Positions 25,664 to 35,545 are shown, numbered from the stretch's first letter. The stretch is DNA of 63,437 bases from Desulfobacterales bacterium (GCA_026984935.1 JALSRD010000037.1:1-63437); one strand, 5' to 3'. A program made the numbers and translations. Notes: generated by a model from the letters alone, not told the origin.

Positions 25664-26952
25664 TTCTCGGCCTGCAATATGCCGGTCAGGACCTGCTGCC
25701 CCAATGCGATATCTCCGGCGCGCACTTCCGTCCAGCGGCCATCGGTTTCGCCTACCTTAAGGGGAACGGAAAACGGTTTGCCGTCCCGCAACACCCATAC
25801 CGAGCGAATTTTTTCACCGGCCGACCGCTTTTTGCGTTTGTCGGCCGCCGAAGGGCGCCTGCGATGGGGCAGCAGGGCCCCGAGCAGGCCGCGATTTTTT
25901 TTGGATGCGGGGCGGTGGCGGGGCGGGGCAAAGCGCAGCGCCGCGTTGGGCACCAGCAGGACATCTTGGATGTGTCTGACGACGATGTCGGCCGTGGCGG
26001 TCATGCCGGGCATCAAGGCCAGGTCCCTGTTGTCGACGCTGAGCACCGTTTCATAGGTCACCACACCCGCCACGGTCTTGGGCGCAAAACGCAACTGGAC
26101 GACGCGGGCGGTGAAACGGCGCCGCGGGTAGGCATCCACACCAAAGGTCGCTTTCTGTCCCACCCGGACCCGGCCTACATCGGCTTCGTCCACGTCCACG
26201 TGCAGATCCATTTTTCGCAAATCTTCGGCAAGGGTAAACAGCACCGGCGTCTGCAGGGAGGCCGCCACGGTCTGGCCGGGGTCCACGTGGCGCACCAGAA
26301 CGATGCCGTCGATGGGCGAACGGATGATGGCCTTGGACAGATTGGTCTGGTTGAACTCGAGTTCGGCCGAAGCTTTGGCGATATCGGCCCGGGCAATGGC
26401 GGTGTCGGCGTTGGCGCGGGCAAGTGCCGCCTCGGCGGCATCCATTTCAACCTGCGAAGGTACGCGGCCGCCGGAAGAACGGCGCGCCCGGCGAAACTGC
26501 GCCAGCTTCAATTGGGCCTGCTTGACATCGGCCTGCGCCCTGGCCTCCCGGGCGCGGGCGGCTTCCCGGGCGGCCCGGCTCTGCAGAACCTGTGCGGAAA
26601 GTTTAGACGTGTCCAAGCGCGCCAGTACCTGCCCCTTTCGGACCTGGACGTTATAGTCCACATCGACGGTCTTGATGGTACCGGAGACCTCGACCCCCAC
26701 ATCCACCTGGTTGGTCGGCTCCAGCGTGCCGGTGGCCGTCACCGTGATGGTCAGGTCACCTTTCTCAACTGCCTGCCGGCGGTAGGCGACATCAGCGGCC
26801 GTGTCCCGCCCCAGGAGAAAAAAAGCACCGCCGGCCAGTGCCAGCAGCAGCGCCGCGACAGCGGCCCAGGCGCCCATCCGCCGGTTGCGCTCCGCGGCGC
26901 GGTCCAGTCCCAGCACCTGCGCGAGGGGTTTTTGTGGTTGTGGTTTCGTCAC
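25660..26952 (-). CDS. MacA/HlyD-type periplasmic adaptor
   Basis: Four hundred and thirty residues starting at GTG 26952, chosen because GGGAGGAG lies just upstream. A signal anchor spans about 27-45. A barrel/lipoyl domain (TLEPTNQVDVGVEVSGTI) and an Ala/Arg-rich alpha-helical hairpin (about 105-175) follow. The C-terminal part contains a basic, Lys/Arg-rich insertion (KKNRGLL to DKRKKRS, about 335-370) that is unusual for the family. It links the inner-membrane MacB pair to an outer-membrane factor, not encoded in this operon. Confidence 0.9.
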   Translation of the reverse strand: MTKPQPQKPLAQVLGLDRAAERNRRMGAWAAVAALLLALAGGAFFLLGRDTAADVAYRRQAVEKGDLTITVTATGTLEPTNQVDVGVEVSGTIKTVDVDYNVQVRKGQVLARLDTSKLSAQVLQSRAAREAARAREARAQADVKQAQLKLAQFRRARRSSGGRVPSQVEMDAAEAALARANADTAIARADIAKASAELEFNQTNLSKAIIRSPIDGIVLVRHVDPGQTVAASLQTPVLFTLAEDLRKMDLHVDVDEADVGRVRVGQKATFGVDAYPRRRFTARVVQLRFAPKTVAGVVTYETVLSVDNRDLALMPGMTATADIVVRHIQDVLLVPNAALRFAPPRHRPASKKNRGLLGALLPHRRRPSAADKRKKRSAGEKIRSVWVLRDGKPFSVPLKVGETDGRWTEVRAGDIALGQQVLTGILQAEK

Positions 26953-27294
26953 GGATTCTCCTCCCGCCCCCGGCGGCCCTTCAAACCATCGCGGTGTACA
27001 CACCGGCTCTTTGCATGTACAGTCCGATCGTTCATTCCAGCACGCACTTTTCCCATCATGCGCTATTCAACTTGAAGATATTTGTCAAGGTCATCCAAAA
27101 TCGCAGACGCCCCCTCCCCCCTGGTGTCTTTTTTTCGTACTCCTGCCAGCCAACGCCGCCGTTGCCCCCCTGTTTTAAAGGCCCGTCGGCAAGCCGAATC
27201 CGCGCATGGCGCTGGTAACCACCGGGCGATGCAGATTGCAAAACCGTGGGTCATGCGCCCACGAATCTCCCGCTTGCTCTTTTGACAATAAATT
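26953..27294. other. Intergenic region between macA-like gene and enolase remnant
   Basis: No reading frame here has coding character. A C-rich stretch near 27111-27122 and a GC-rich block near 27165-27215 stand out. The minus-strand side must hold the promoter of the MacAB-type operon, but I could not pick convincing boxes. Confidence 0.4.
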
Positions 27295-27872
27295 ATGACA
27301 TATCTACAACGTATTTACGATACCCTATCTGATTTTCCGGGTATGAAGGGGGCCTATGACCTCAAATGGTCAGGCGGCGGCCCCTGCAAAGTAACGACCT
27401 GGTCGCACTGGCCGAAACGTGGGTCTCCAAATTCCCGATTGTGCTCCGGGAAGACCCCCTGGCCGAAGGCGACTGGAACGGCTTTAAACGCTTTGCGGAC
27501 CAGCTGGGGAAAAAGATCGAAGTGGTGGATGACGACATTTTCGTGACCAATACGCGCTACATTGCCCGGGGGATCGCAGAAGGCACGGCCAATTCAGCAC
27601 TGATCAAGCTCAACCAGCTCGGTACGGCAAAAGAAACCATCGAAGCCGTGCGCATGCGCCGGGATGCGGGCTGGCGCTATTTCATATCCCATCGTTCGGG
27701 CGAGACGGCAGATGCCTTTCTGGCGGATTTCGCGGTGGCCATGGATGGCGGACACCTGAAAACCGGATCGGCCAGCTGCAGCGAGCGCATTGCAAAATAC
27801 AACCGCCCGCTGGAAATTGAGCAGGAACTTGGGGAAACGGCATTGTATTACTGGAAACAGCTGCGGATTTAA
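27295..27872 (+). pseudogene. Enolase C-terminal fragment, N-truncated and frameshifted
   Basis: The frame ending at 27872 encodes the last third of enolase: PIVLREDPLAEGDWNGF, DDIFVTNTRYIARGI, SALIKLNQLGT (catalytic Lys), ISHRSGET and KTGSASCSERIAKYN. Just upstream, GAYDLKWSGGG is in a different frame (ATG 27295), so a one-base shift lies near 27375. About 60 percent of the protein is missing. Repeat copy B begins two bases after the stop codon. A functional enolase must be encoded elsewhere. Confidence 0.88.
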
Positions 27873-27873
27873 A

Positions 27874-28132
27874 ACCTGAATCTTGCACAGACAATTTTGA
27901 AAACTTATAAAATTGAAATGTTATCGCATGGTTGTCTATGGATGCAGCACGATATTTTATAGCGTCATTGGTATGTTCGGAAACCTTCCCTTTTGACTTC
28001 AAAATTGTCTGCCCTGCGGGAGCGCCGATTTTACCGCCTCTACTGTGTTGCAGGGCATTTGCGTCTGTATACGACAGCTGCATGCCCTGCGCCTTGTATA
28101 GGCGGCAAACGCGACGCTTGCAAAATTCAGGT
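27874..28132 (+). repeat. Structured repeat, complete copy B (259 bp)
   Basis: It is collinear with copy A, with the same ends (ACCTGAATCTTGCA and TGCAAAATTCAGGT), the CAGACAATTTTGAA/TTCAAAATTGTCTG internal pair and the GCCCTGCG segments. Differences from copy A are scattered substitutions plus about five extra bases near 27914. Short reading frames inside it are shared by copies but contain no recognisable domain. Confidence 0.88.
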
Positions 28133-28288
28133 AAAAATACGCTGCGCCCCGCAGCGGGCGACGCCGCATTTGGGTCGCCTGAACACGGACCATTGCCCGG
28201 TTGCACAACCGTCAGGCCATTCGGAAATGATTCCGACGACGACAACCGGCCGTGCCGTGGGGGACGCAGCCGTCCATCATGGCCGAGG

Positions 28289-29791
28289 CTACTTCGCGTA
28301 CCCCGCGGATTTTCCCGGCCGGCCGCCGGGCTTCTCGGCCGCGGCGGATGTCCACCCACCACCCAGTGCTTTGTAGAGACGCACCAGGTTGGCGGTGACC
28401 TTGCCTTCGCTCTGGGCCCGCTCGTCTTCCAGAAGCACGAGTGCACGCTGGGCGTCCAGCACATTGTTGAACGGCACCAGACCGGAATTGTACTGGTCCT
28501 TGGCCAGCATATCGGCCTGCTTGGCGGCCGCCTCGGCCTTGATGAGCGATTCGCGCCGTCGCTGCTCTTTGATGTAGGCCACCAAGGCGTTTTCCACCTC
28601 CTCCAGGGCGTTCAACACGGTGGCTTCGTAGCGTACCAGGGCCTGTTCCTGACGGGCGTCCTGCACCTTGATGTTCTGCCGGATGGCGCCGGCATCGAAG
28701 ATATTCCAGGATACCGACGGACCGATGTGCCAGGTACGGCTGGCCCATTCCAGCCACTTGCCGCTGTCGACGGACTCGAGGCCGATACTGCCAAAAAGCC
28801 GGAATTTGGGGTAGAGATCGGCGGTGGCTACCCCGATGCGCGCGGTCTGGGCGGCCAGCTCACGCTCGGCACGGCGGATATCGGGGCGGCGGCGCAGGGC
28901 CTCGGCCGGCACACCCACGGAAATCGCCACCGGCGGCACCGGAATGGGGCGCCTTGCCGCCAGTTCCGGGTGCAACGTGCCGGGTTTGTCCCCCAATAGT
29001 ACGGCCAGCCGGTTTTTGGCCGCCTCCAGGCCCGTCTCCAGCCCCGGGATCACGGCCCGTGAACTCTCCAGGACGCGCAGGGATTCCTGTACGGCCAGCG
29101 CATCGATGAGCCCGGCCTGGTAGCGCGAACGGTTCAGCTCGTATGTTTCCTGTTGCGCGGCGACATTCTTTCTGACTGCCACCAGGCGGGCCTGAAAAGT
29201 GCGCACATCCAGATAGTTCAGGGCCACTTCGGCCATGAGGCTGACGAGCACGTCGTGCAGGTTTTCACGGCTGGCCTCCAGGTTCGCCTGCGCGGCCTCC
29301 ACGGCGCGGCGCAGGCCGCCGAAAACATCCAGCTCCCATCCAGCGTCAAATCCGGCCTGGTAAAGATCACTCTCTCTGCCGGTCCCGCTGTTTTCACTGC
29401 TGCGCTGTCTGGAGACTGCAACATTGGCATCCAGCGTGGGAAATAGTTGCGCCCGGCTGATGCCCCGCAGCGCACGCGCTTCGCGCACCCGCGCGCGGGC
29501 CTCTTTCAGGCTGAGGCTGCCGGCAACGGCGCGCATCTCGAGCGTCTCCAGCTGCGGATCGTTAAAGACCTTCCACCAGCGCGCCAGGGTTTCGGGGGCC
29601 GGCGGTCCGGCAACCAGGCCGCCAGCCAATTTCGTGTGCCAGGCGTCGGGCGCATCAGGGGCTACCGGGCTGTAATCGGGGCCTACCATGGCGCATCCGG
29701 ACAGGACCAGAAGAACCGCCGCGGCGGCCAGAGAGCGCGCTCGGCCGGCGGTCAACCAACCACGGGAAAAATCGAAAAAAATGGATCTCAT
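28289..29791 (-). CDS. RND efflux outer-membrane lipoprotein (NodT/OprM family)
   Basis: Five hundred residues. A signal peptide ends in a lipobox (LVLSGC), so it is a lipoprotein. Two OEP repeats follow with long amphipathic helices and the family motifs DAWHTKLAGG and GWELDVFGGLRRAVEA. It forms the trimeric TolC-like exit duct for the RND pump encoded just upstream (11-base gap). Confidence 0.93.
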   Translation of the reverse strand: MRSIFFDFSRGWLTAGRARSLAAAAVLLVLSGCAMVGPDYSPVAPDAPDAWHTKLAGGLVAGPPAPETLARWWKVFNDPQLETLEMRAVAGSLSLKEARARVREARALRGISRAQLFPTLDANVAVSRQRSSENSGTGRESDLYQAGFDAGWELDVFGGLRRAVEAAQANLEASRENLHDVLVSLMAEVALNYLDVRTFQARLVAVRKNVAAQQETYELNRSRYQAGLIDALAVQESLRVLESSRAVIPGLETGLEAAKNRLAVLLGDKPGTLHPELAARRPIPVPPVAISVGVPAEALRRRPDIRRAERELAAQTARIGVATADLYPKFRLFGSIGLESVDSGKWLEWASRTWHIGPSVSWNIFDAGAIRQNIKVQDARQEQALVRYEATVLNALEEVENALVAYIKEQRRRESLIKAEAAAKQADMLAKDQYNSGLVPFNNVLDAQRALVLLEDERAQSEGKVTANLVRLYKALGGGWTSAAAEKPGGRPGKSAGYAK

Positions 29792-29802
29792 TACAGCTTT
29801 AC

Positions 29803-32800
29803 CTATCCATCGTCTGGGTCGGCGGCGTCGGTAGCAGTGCCTGACCGGCGGTGCCGCCAGGCATGGCCTTTTTCGCCCGCCATCTGGAAGATATAATAGA
29901 GCGCCGGAATCAGGAAAATGCCGAACATGGTCGTCACCAGCATGCCTGAAAAAACCGTGGTACCGATGGCCCGCCGGCTACCGGCCCCGGCTCCGGTGGC
30001 CACTACCATGGGCAGTACGCCGAGAATGAAGGTAAAGGCGGTCATCAGCACGGGCCGGAAACGGATCCTGGCGCCATCCACCGCAGCCTCGGCAATCGAC
30101 AGGCCCTCGTCACGCCGCTCACGGGAAAACTCCACGATCAGGATGGCGTTCTTGGCTGCCAGCCCCACCAGCAGCACCAGCCCGATCTGGGCATAGATGG
30201 AAAGCGGCATGCGCAAAAGCCACAGGCCGGCCAGAGCCCCCAACGTGGCCACAGGAATGGAAAAAATAATGGCCAGCGGGATGTTCCAGCTTTCGTACTG
30301 GCCCACCAGAAAGAGATAGCCGAACAGCAGTGCCAGGGCAAAGAGCCCCGTCACCTGACCGCCGGCCTTGCGCTCCTGATAAGACATGGCGGACCAGTCA
30401 TAGCCAAATCCCGACGGCAGGATCTTCGCCGCCAGCCGCTCCATGGCGGCCATGGCCTGACCCGAGGAAAAGCCCGGTGCCGCCGAACCGCTGAAATGGG
30501 CGCTGGTAAACTGGTTGTAGCGTTTGATAATCTGTGGGCCGACAATCGTTGATAGGCGCAACAGGCTGTCCATGGGGACCATCTTGCCGTTGTCGCTGCG
30601 TACGTAGAGCCGTTTGATGTCTGAAGTGGTCTCGCGATAGGGCGCCTGGGCCTGCACTTTCACCTGGTAAGTGCGGCCCTTGAGATTGAAATCGTTCACA
30701 TAGGCGGATCCCAGCTGGGCCTGCAGGGTTGTAAAAATACGGCTGACCGGCACTTTCATGTATTCGGCCCGGGTACGGTCGACGTTCAAAAAAATCTGGG
30801 GGGTGTTGGCCGTGTAAGTGGTGAATACGCGCTTGAGCACCGGGTTCTGATTGGCGGCTATCATCAGGGACATGGCCACACCGAAAAGCGCCTGGGGGCT
30901 CTGTCCCTCGCGGGCCTGCAGGCGGAAATCGAAACCGCCGCTGGTCCCCAGCCCCAGGATGGGCGGCGGCGCGAAGGCAAAGCTGTTGGCCTCGGCGATG
31001 GCGGCCAGCTTGCGCTGGGCCTGTCCGACGATGGCACCGATCTTCAAGTCGGGACGTTTGCGCTGGTCCCAGGGCTTGAGGATGACAACACCGAAGCCGA
31101 CGTTGTCGGCGTTGCCGGACAGCAGACTGAAGCCGGCGACTCCGATAACATCCCCGACACCACCTATGGATTTGATATCGTCGGTCACACGCTGCATGAC
31201 GCTGTTGGTCCGGGACAGCGATGCCCCTTCGGGAAGCTGGATGTTCATGAAAAAGTACCCCTGATCCTCCCGGGGCAGAAAACTGGTGGGACTGTGCCGA
31301 AAAATGTACGTCGCCGCACCGAAAACCGCTGCCAGGATGAGAAATGCCACTGCCAGCCGCCGGATCAGCCAGGCGGAACCGCCCACGTACCCCCTTCGGA
31401 CCATCTCGAGAAAACGGTTGAACCAGCCGAAAGGACCCCGGCGATAGGGACGGTGCGGCCGGAGCACCGTGGCGCACATGGCGGGGCTGAGCGACAACGC
31501 ACAGATGGCCGAAATCAGCACCGACGTGCACATGGTAACGGCAAACTGTTTGTAAAGCTGACCGGTAATGCCGGGCATGAAGCCCACCGGCACAAAAACC
31601 GCAAAAAGCACCAGGGTGGTGGCCACGATGGGTCCGGTGACCTGGCGCATGGCACGCAGGGTCGCCTCTTTCGGAGGCAGGTTCTCTTCTTCTGCGACAC
31701 GGTAGACGTTTTCCACGACCACGATGGCGTCATCCACCACCAGGCCGATGGCCATGATCAGAGCAAACAAAGAGATGGTGTTGGCACTGTAACCCAGGGC
31801 CAGCAGTACCCCGAAGGTGCCGATAAGCGACACGGGAATGGTCACCGCCGGAATGAGCGTCGCCCGCCAGTCCTGCAGAAAGACAAAGACCACCAGAATG
31901 ACCAGCAGGGCGGTCAGGGCCAGCGTCAGGATAATCTCATGGATAGCCGCCGAGACGTACTTGGTGGTGTCGAGGATTATCTGATAGCGGATATCACTGG
32001 GCATGCGCTGCCCCAGCTTCTTCAGCTCGGCGCGTACCGCTTTCATGGTGTCCAAAGCATTGGCACCGGCGGAACGGTAGACCGCGATGGTTGCAGCGGG
32101 TTTGCCGTTTAACGCCGACTGGTGGCTGTATGTCCTGGCGGCCAGTTCCACACGCGCAATATCACGCACCCGCACCAGTCCACCCTGGTTGTTGGCACGT
32201 ATGATAATGTTTTTGAAGTCATCGACATTGGTAAGCCGGCCCTTGGCCCGCAGGGTGTACTGCACCTGCTGGGTCGCGGCCATGGGCTCCCGGCCCACCG
32301 CCCCCACCGCCGCCTGGATGTTCTGGTTGCGGATGGCGCCGACAACGTCATCGGCGGTCAGGCCCAGGGCTGTCAGGCGTTCAGGATCCATCCAGATACG
32401 AATGCTGTATTCTTTTTCTCCGAAGATGAAAACGTCGCTGACACCCCTCAGGCGCACCAGGTCGTCCTTGACGTTGTTGCTGACGTAGTTGCTCAAAAAG
32501 AGCATGTTCCGGCTGCCCTTGGGGGAATAAAAACTGATGGCCGCCATGATGTTGGATGAACGCTTGCGGATGTCGATCCCCTGGGCCACGACCGCCCGGG
32601 GCAGCTTGGAAGTCGCCAGCTGCACCCGGTTTTGCAGGTTGACCTGGTCGATATCCGGATCGGTGCCGACGGCGAAGGTCACACTCAGGGTATAGATGCC
32701 GGCGTTGGAAGAGGACGACGACATGTAGAGCATGTTGTCCACGCCGTTGACTTCCTTTTCGATGGGCGCAGCCACGGTGTCGGCGATCACCTTGGCGCTG

Positions 32801-32958
32801 GCTCCCGGATAAACAGCCGTCACACGGATCTCGGGCGGGGTAATCTGAGGATACTGCGCCACCGGGATGTTGAAAAGCGCGATCAGGCCGGCCACGGTGA
32901 TCACGATGGACACCACCGCCGCCAGGCGTGGGCGACTGATGAAGACCTGTGAAATCAT
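29803..32958 (-). CDS. RND efflux pump inner-membrane transporter (HAE1/AcrB family)
   Basis: One thousand and fifty-one residues, the usual length. Twelve membrane helices and two large periplasmic loops are visible. The proton-relay Asp pair is in GLVVDDAIVVVENVYR (helix 4). The start MISQVFISRPRLAAVVSI is typical. It exports hydrophobic or amphiphilic compounds with proton antiport. It overlaps the adaptor gene by four bases. Confidence 0.95.
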   Translation of the reverse strand: MISQVFISRPRLAAVVSIVITVAGLIALFNIPVAQYPQITPPEIRVTAVYPGASAKVIADTVAAPIEKEVNGVDNMLYMSSSSSNAGIYTLSVTFAVGTDPDIDQVNLQNRVQLATSKLPRAVVAQGIDIRKRSSNIMAAISFYSPKGSRNMLFLSNYVSNNVKDDLVRLRGVSDVFIFGEKEYSIRIWMDPERLTALGLTADDVVGAIRNQNIQAAVGAVGREPMAATQQVQYTLRAKGRLTNVDDFKNIIIRANNQGGLVRVRDIARVELAARTYSHQSALNGKPAATIAVYRSAGANALDTMKAVRAELKKLGQRMPSDIRYQIILDTTKYVSAAIHEIILTLALTALLVILVVFVFLQDWRATLIPAVTIPVSLIGTFGVLLALGYSANTISLFALIMAIGLVVDDAIVVVENVYRVAEEENLPPKEATLRAMRQVTGPIVATTLVLFAVFVPVGFMPGITGQLYKQFAVTMCTSVLISAICALSLSPAMCATVLRPHRPYRRGPFGWFNRFLEMVRRGYVGGSAWLIRRLAVAFLILAAVFGAATYIFRHSPTSFLPREDQGYFFMNIQLPEGASLSRTNSVMQRVTDDIKSIGGVGDVIGVAGFSLLSGNADNVGFGVVILKPWDQRKRPDLKIGAIVGQAQRKLAAIAEANSFAFAPPPILGLGTSGGFDFRLQAREGQSPQALFGVAMSLMIAANQNPVLKRVFTTYTANTPQIFLNVDRTRAEYMKVPVSRIFTTLQAQLGSAYVNDFNLKGRTYQVKVQAQAPYRETTSDIKRLYVRSDNGKMVPMDSLLRLSTIVGPQIIKRYNQFTSAHFSGSAAPGFSSGQAMAAMERLAAKILPSGFGYDWSAMSYQERKAGGQVTGLFALALLFGYLFLVGQYESWNIPLAIIFSIPVATLGALAGLWLLRMPLSIYAQIGLVLLVGLAAKNAILIVEFSRERRDEGLSIAEAAVDGARIRFRPVLMTAFTFILGVLPMVVATGAGAGSRRAIGTTVFSGMLVTTMFGIFLIPALYYIFQMAGEKGHAWRHRRSGTATDAADPDDG

Positions 32959-34187
32959 GATTTGTTTCCCGGGGGGCGAAGCCGGCGCACGCGTACCGGT
33001 TGGCCGGGGCGTACCTTCTGGATGCCACGTACGATGATCACTTCGCCGACCTTGAGGCCTGATTCCACCGCCCAGTAAATGCCGGTGGCCGGGCCGATGG
33101 TGACTGGTCGCACCACCACCCGGTTTTGATCATCGACCATCAGCACAAAACGGCCCTGCCGGTTGACCAGGACCGCCGCCTGGGGCACCACCGGCATGAT
33201 GCGCGACGCACTTGCTTTGACCAACACCGTGACGTACTGGCCCGGAATGAGAATTCCGTCGGGATTTTTAAAGCGTGCCCGCACCGCAATGGTGCCGGTA
33301 TTCGGATCCACCTGGTTGTCCACGAAGGAAATGCGGCCGGTGATTTTGAGAGTCCTGCCGTCGGCCAGCCTGAGCTGCGGCGCCAGCAGGCGTTTTTGTC
33401 CATGTTCGGCATCATGCAGGGCCGCTTGAACGGCAGCCAGGTCATTTTCGCTGACGGAGTAGACCACACGGATGGGATCCACCTGGACGATGCGCGCCAG
33501 AGATCCCGAACCCGGTCCCACAAGATTTCCGCGTGTGAAAGCGGTACGTCCGATACGGCCGGAAATCGGCGCTTTGATGGTGGTATAGCCCAGATCGAGC
33601 TCAGAGCGTGCCAGGATGGCGCGGGCTTCGGCCAATTTGGCTTTCGCGGCCAGCCCATGGGCCACGGCATTGTCCATGTCGGTGGCCGAGATGCTCTCTT
33701 TGCGGGCAGCCTGCAGCCGCCGCAAATGCTGATCGGCGCGCACTACTTCGGCCTGGGCCTCCCGTACACGGGCCATGTCGGCGTCCACCTTGGCCTGATA
33801 GGGCGCCTGTTCGATGACGTAGAGCAGCGTTCCGGCCCGCACAAAATCGCCCTCTTTGAAATTGATCTTTTCCAGAAAACCTTCGACGCGCGCGCGCAGA
33901 TCGACCGCCTGGATGGCCTCCACATGGCCCACGTATTCGGTGGCCGGCACGATGTCTTTTTCGCCTACCGGTGCCACGATCACCACGGGCGGCGGACCCC
34001 GATGACCGGCAGGGGCGGCACCTGCAAGCCCCGGAAGGATCAGCAGCAGCAGACTCCAGAACAGCGGCCACGTGCGGCGGGCAATGCCGGAGAAGCCCAG
34101 CGGCGGTTCCCGGCGCCGGGACTTCCGACCGACGGGAACTTCGGGAGAGGGCAAACGCAAACGTTTTGGCGTGACACGGCATGGCAT
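32955..34187 (-). CDS. RND efflux periplasmic adaptor (AcrA/MexE family)
   Basis: Four hundred and ten residues from ATG 34187, chosen because GGAGGA lies eight bases upstream; the frame is open to 34235. Signal sequence at about 35-58, lipoyl halves (VGHVEAIQAVDLRARVEGFL and TIKAPISGRIG) around an alpha hairpin, then beta-barrel and membrane-proximal domains. It is the first gene of the adaptor-pump-duct operon and is divergent from the TetR gene. Confidence 0.93.
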   Translation of the reverse strand: MPCRVTPKRLRLPSPEVPVGRKSRRREPPLGFSGIARRTWPLFWSLLLLILPGLAGAAPAGHRGPPPVVIVAPVGEKDIVPATEYVGHVEAIQAVDLRARVEGFLEKINFKEGDFVRAGTLLYVIEQAPYQAKVDADMARVREAQAEVVRADQHLRRLQAARKESISATDMDNAVAHGLAAKAKLAEARAILARSELDLGYTTIKAPISGRIGRTAFTRGNLVGPGSGSLARIVQVDPIRVVYSVSENDLAAVQAALHDAEHGQKRLLAPQLRLADGRTLKITGRISFVDNQVDPNTGTIAVRARFKNPDGILIPGQYVTVLVKASASRIMPVVPQAAVLVNRQGRFVLMVDDQNRVVVRPVTIGPATGIYWAVESGLKVGEVIIVRGIQKVRPGQPVRVRRLRPPGNKS

Positions 34188-34257
34188 ATCGGCAATCCTC
34201 CGCATTCCGTAAATGAAACGGCCTGCGAAGCCCATAACAGAAACCGCTTGACAAAGT

Positions 34258-34284
34258 CAAATGAATATTTCAAACATTCATTTG
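34258..34284. promoter_or_regulatory. TetR operator between efflux operon and its regulator
   Basis: CAAATGAAT and ATTCATTTG are perfect 9-base inverted repeats separated by 9 bases, in the 181-base gap between the divergent genes. A TTGACA box (34248-34253) lies just before it on the plus strand. The position suits control of both directions by the adjacent TetR protein. Confidence 0.65.
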
Positions 34285-34368
34285 GAAAAAGGAAAAATTC
34301 CAACGGACATCCGATTCAAATCAAAAAAAGCCTGCCTGTGCTTCCGGGCAGGGAACGGAGAACGTTAC

Positions 34369-35058
34369 ATGTCCGCTCGAGAAGATGGCCGGGAAACCCG
34401 CCACCGGCTGCTGAACGCAGCCTGTGAGGTGTTTGCTGAAAAGGGCTTTCATAACGCCCGCGTGGCAGAAATCTGCCGACGGGCGGGGGCTAACGTGGCG
34501 GCGGTCAACTACTATTTCGGCGACAAGGGCCGCCTGTACGCCGAGACTTGGCGCCATGCCTTCAATGCCTGTGCCGAGCCCGCCACACTTGAAGCGCCCC
34601 ACGATCCACCGGAAAAGAGGCTGCGGATCTATGTACACAACCTGATCAAGAACTTCACTGACCAGGACACCCGGGGACAGTTCACGCGCCTGTACCTGAT
34701 GGAGCTGGCCAACCCCACCGGCTTGATCCAGGATATCTGGCACGATCTGATCGAACCGCGCCGGCAGCGGCTTTTGTCCATCATCCGCCAACTGCTGGGA
34801 CCGAAATGCGATGAAGAAATGGTATGTTTCTGCGAACTTAGCATCATCAGCCAGTGCCGCGCCCTCCTGACCATCCGTCGCAGTGACCTGGAGTACCTGC
34901 TGGGTAAACCTTTGTCCCCGGATCTGGTCCAACGCTTGGTGAATCATATCACCCGCTTTTCGCTGGCGGGCATTCAGGTCGCCGCCAGACGGAGACAAAC
35001 CGCAGACGGCCTGCCGGACATCGCATTGCCGCCGAACGGGGGAGAAGCGGGTCCATGA
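34369..35058 (+). CDS. TetR-family regulator of the RND efflux operon
   Basis: Two hundred and twenty-nine residues. The N-terminal helix-turn-helix is clear (RHRLLNAACEVFAEKGFHNARVAEICRRAGANVAAVNYYFGDKGRLY). The C-terminal part resembles the CerR/DUF1956 ligand domain. ATG 34369 has GGAGA upstream, while the frame open from 34261 would start inside the operator. It is expected to repress the divergent pump until a drug-like ligand binds. It overlaps the next small gene by four bases. Confidence 0.92.
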   Translation: MSAREDGRETRHRLLNAACEVFAEKGFHNARVAEICRRAGANVAAVNYYFGDKGRLYAETWRHAFNACAEPATLEAPHDPPEKRLRIYVHNLIKNFTDQDTRGQFTRLYLMELANPTGLIQDIWHDLIEPRRQRLLSIIRQLLGPKCDEEMVCFCELSIISQCRALLTIRRSDLEYLLGKPLSPDLVQRLVNHITRFSLAGIQVAARRRQTADGLPDIALPPNGGEAGP

Positions 35059-35270
35059 CTTACAATTTCGATCCCGACCGCTGGTATGAAAATGAACTGG
35101 CCGTGCTACGCGCAGCCCGCCGTCAGGGCAAGCTCACCCGAAAGGCCTTTGAAAAATCCGTCGATGACCTGGAGGAGCGGCTTGCCGAGATGTGGCGGCG
35201 TCTGGACGGATCTTACCAGGTGCTCGACCCCCCTTTGCCAGGGGACACCGGCGAAGATCATCCCACGTGA
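35055..35270 (+). CDS. Small charged hypothetical protein
   Basis: Seventy-one residues, rich in Arg, Glu and Asp, predicted to form two helices (ENELAVLRAARRQGKLTRKAFEKSVDDLEERLAEMWRRLDG) with short-coiled-coil character. No membrane segment and no known domain. It overlaps the TetR gene by four bases (ATGA), so it is translationally coupled. It is followed 12 bases later by the acyl-CoA ligase remnant, hence TetR, this gene and the ligase were probably one operon. Confidence 0.65.
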   Translation: MTYNFDPDRWYENELAVLRAARRQGKLTRKAFEKSVDDLEERLAEMWRRLDGSYQVLDPPLPGDTGEDHPT

Positions 35271-35282
35271 AAGGAGCCTGAC

Positions 35283-35475
35283 GTGAACCTCGCCGTTTCA
35301 CTCGACAAAGCTGCACGCCTGTATCCGGGGAAAAACCGGCGTGGTGTGCGGTAACCGTCGTTTTACTCACCGCCAGGCGGCATCCCACGTCCAGTGCAGG
35401 GCCGCAGTGCTGGCCGACCAGGGAATTGAAAAGGACGCGCGCATCGCCATCGTACACCAGAGCCGTCCCTGTTCC
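35283..35475 (+). pseudogene. Acyl-CoA synthetase N-terminal fragment with frameshift
   Basis: GTG 35283, after AAAGGAGCC, starts NLAVSLDKAARLYPGK, the usual opening of long-chain acyl-CoA ligases. A run of A at 35332-35336 has one base too many; the next frame continues as VVCGNRRFTHRQAASHVQ and GIEKDARIAIVHQSRP. After about 65 residues homology stops, so some 450 residues of the enzyme are gone. It is a dead remnant. Confidence 0.75.
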
Positions 35476-35545
35476 CCAGTTTGGATCAAAACGCCAGGGG
35501 TATTCAAAGAGCCTCGTGCCGGAAAATCTGTCAAACGCAAATAAA

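Noticed and set aside
27932-28999. Long open frame starting inside repeat copy B, and the similar one at 9055-9510 in copy A
   Set aside because: The shared part follows the repeat, differs downstream and overlaps the outer-membrane lipoprotein gene in antisense. No known domain is visible.
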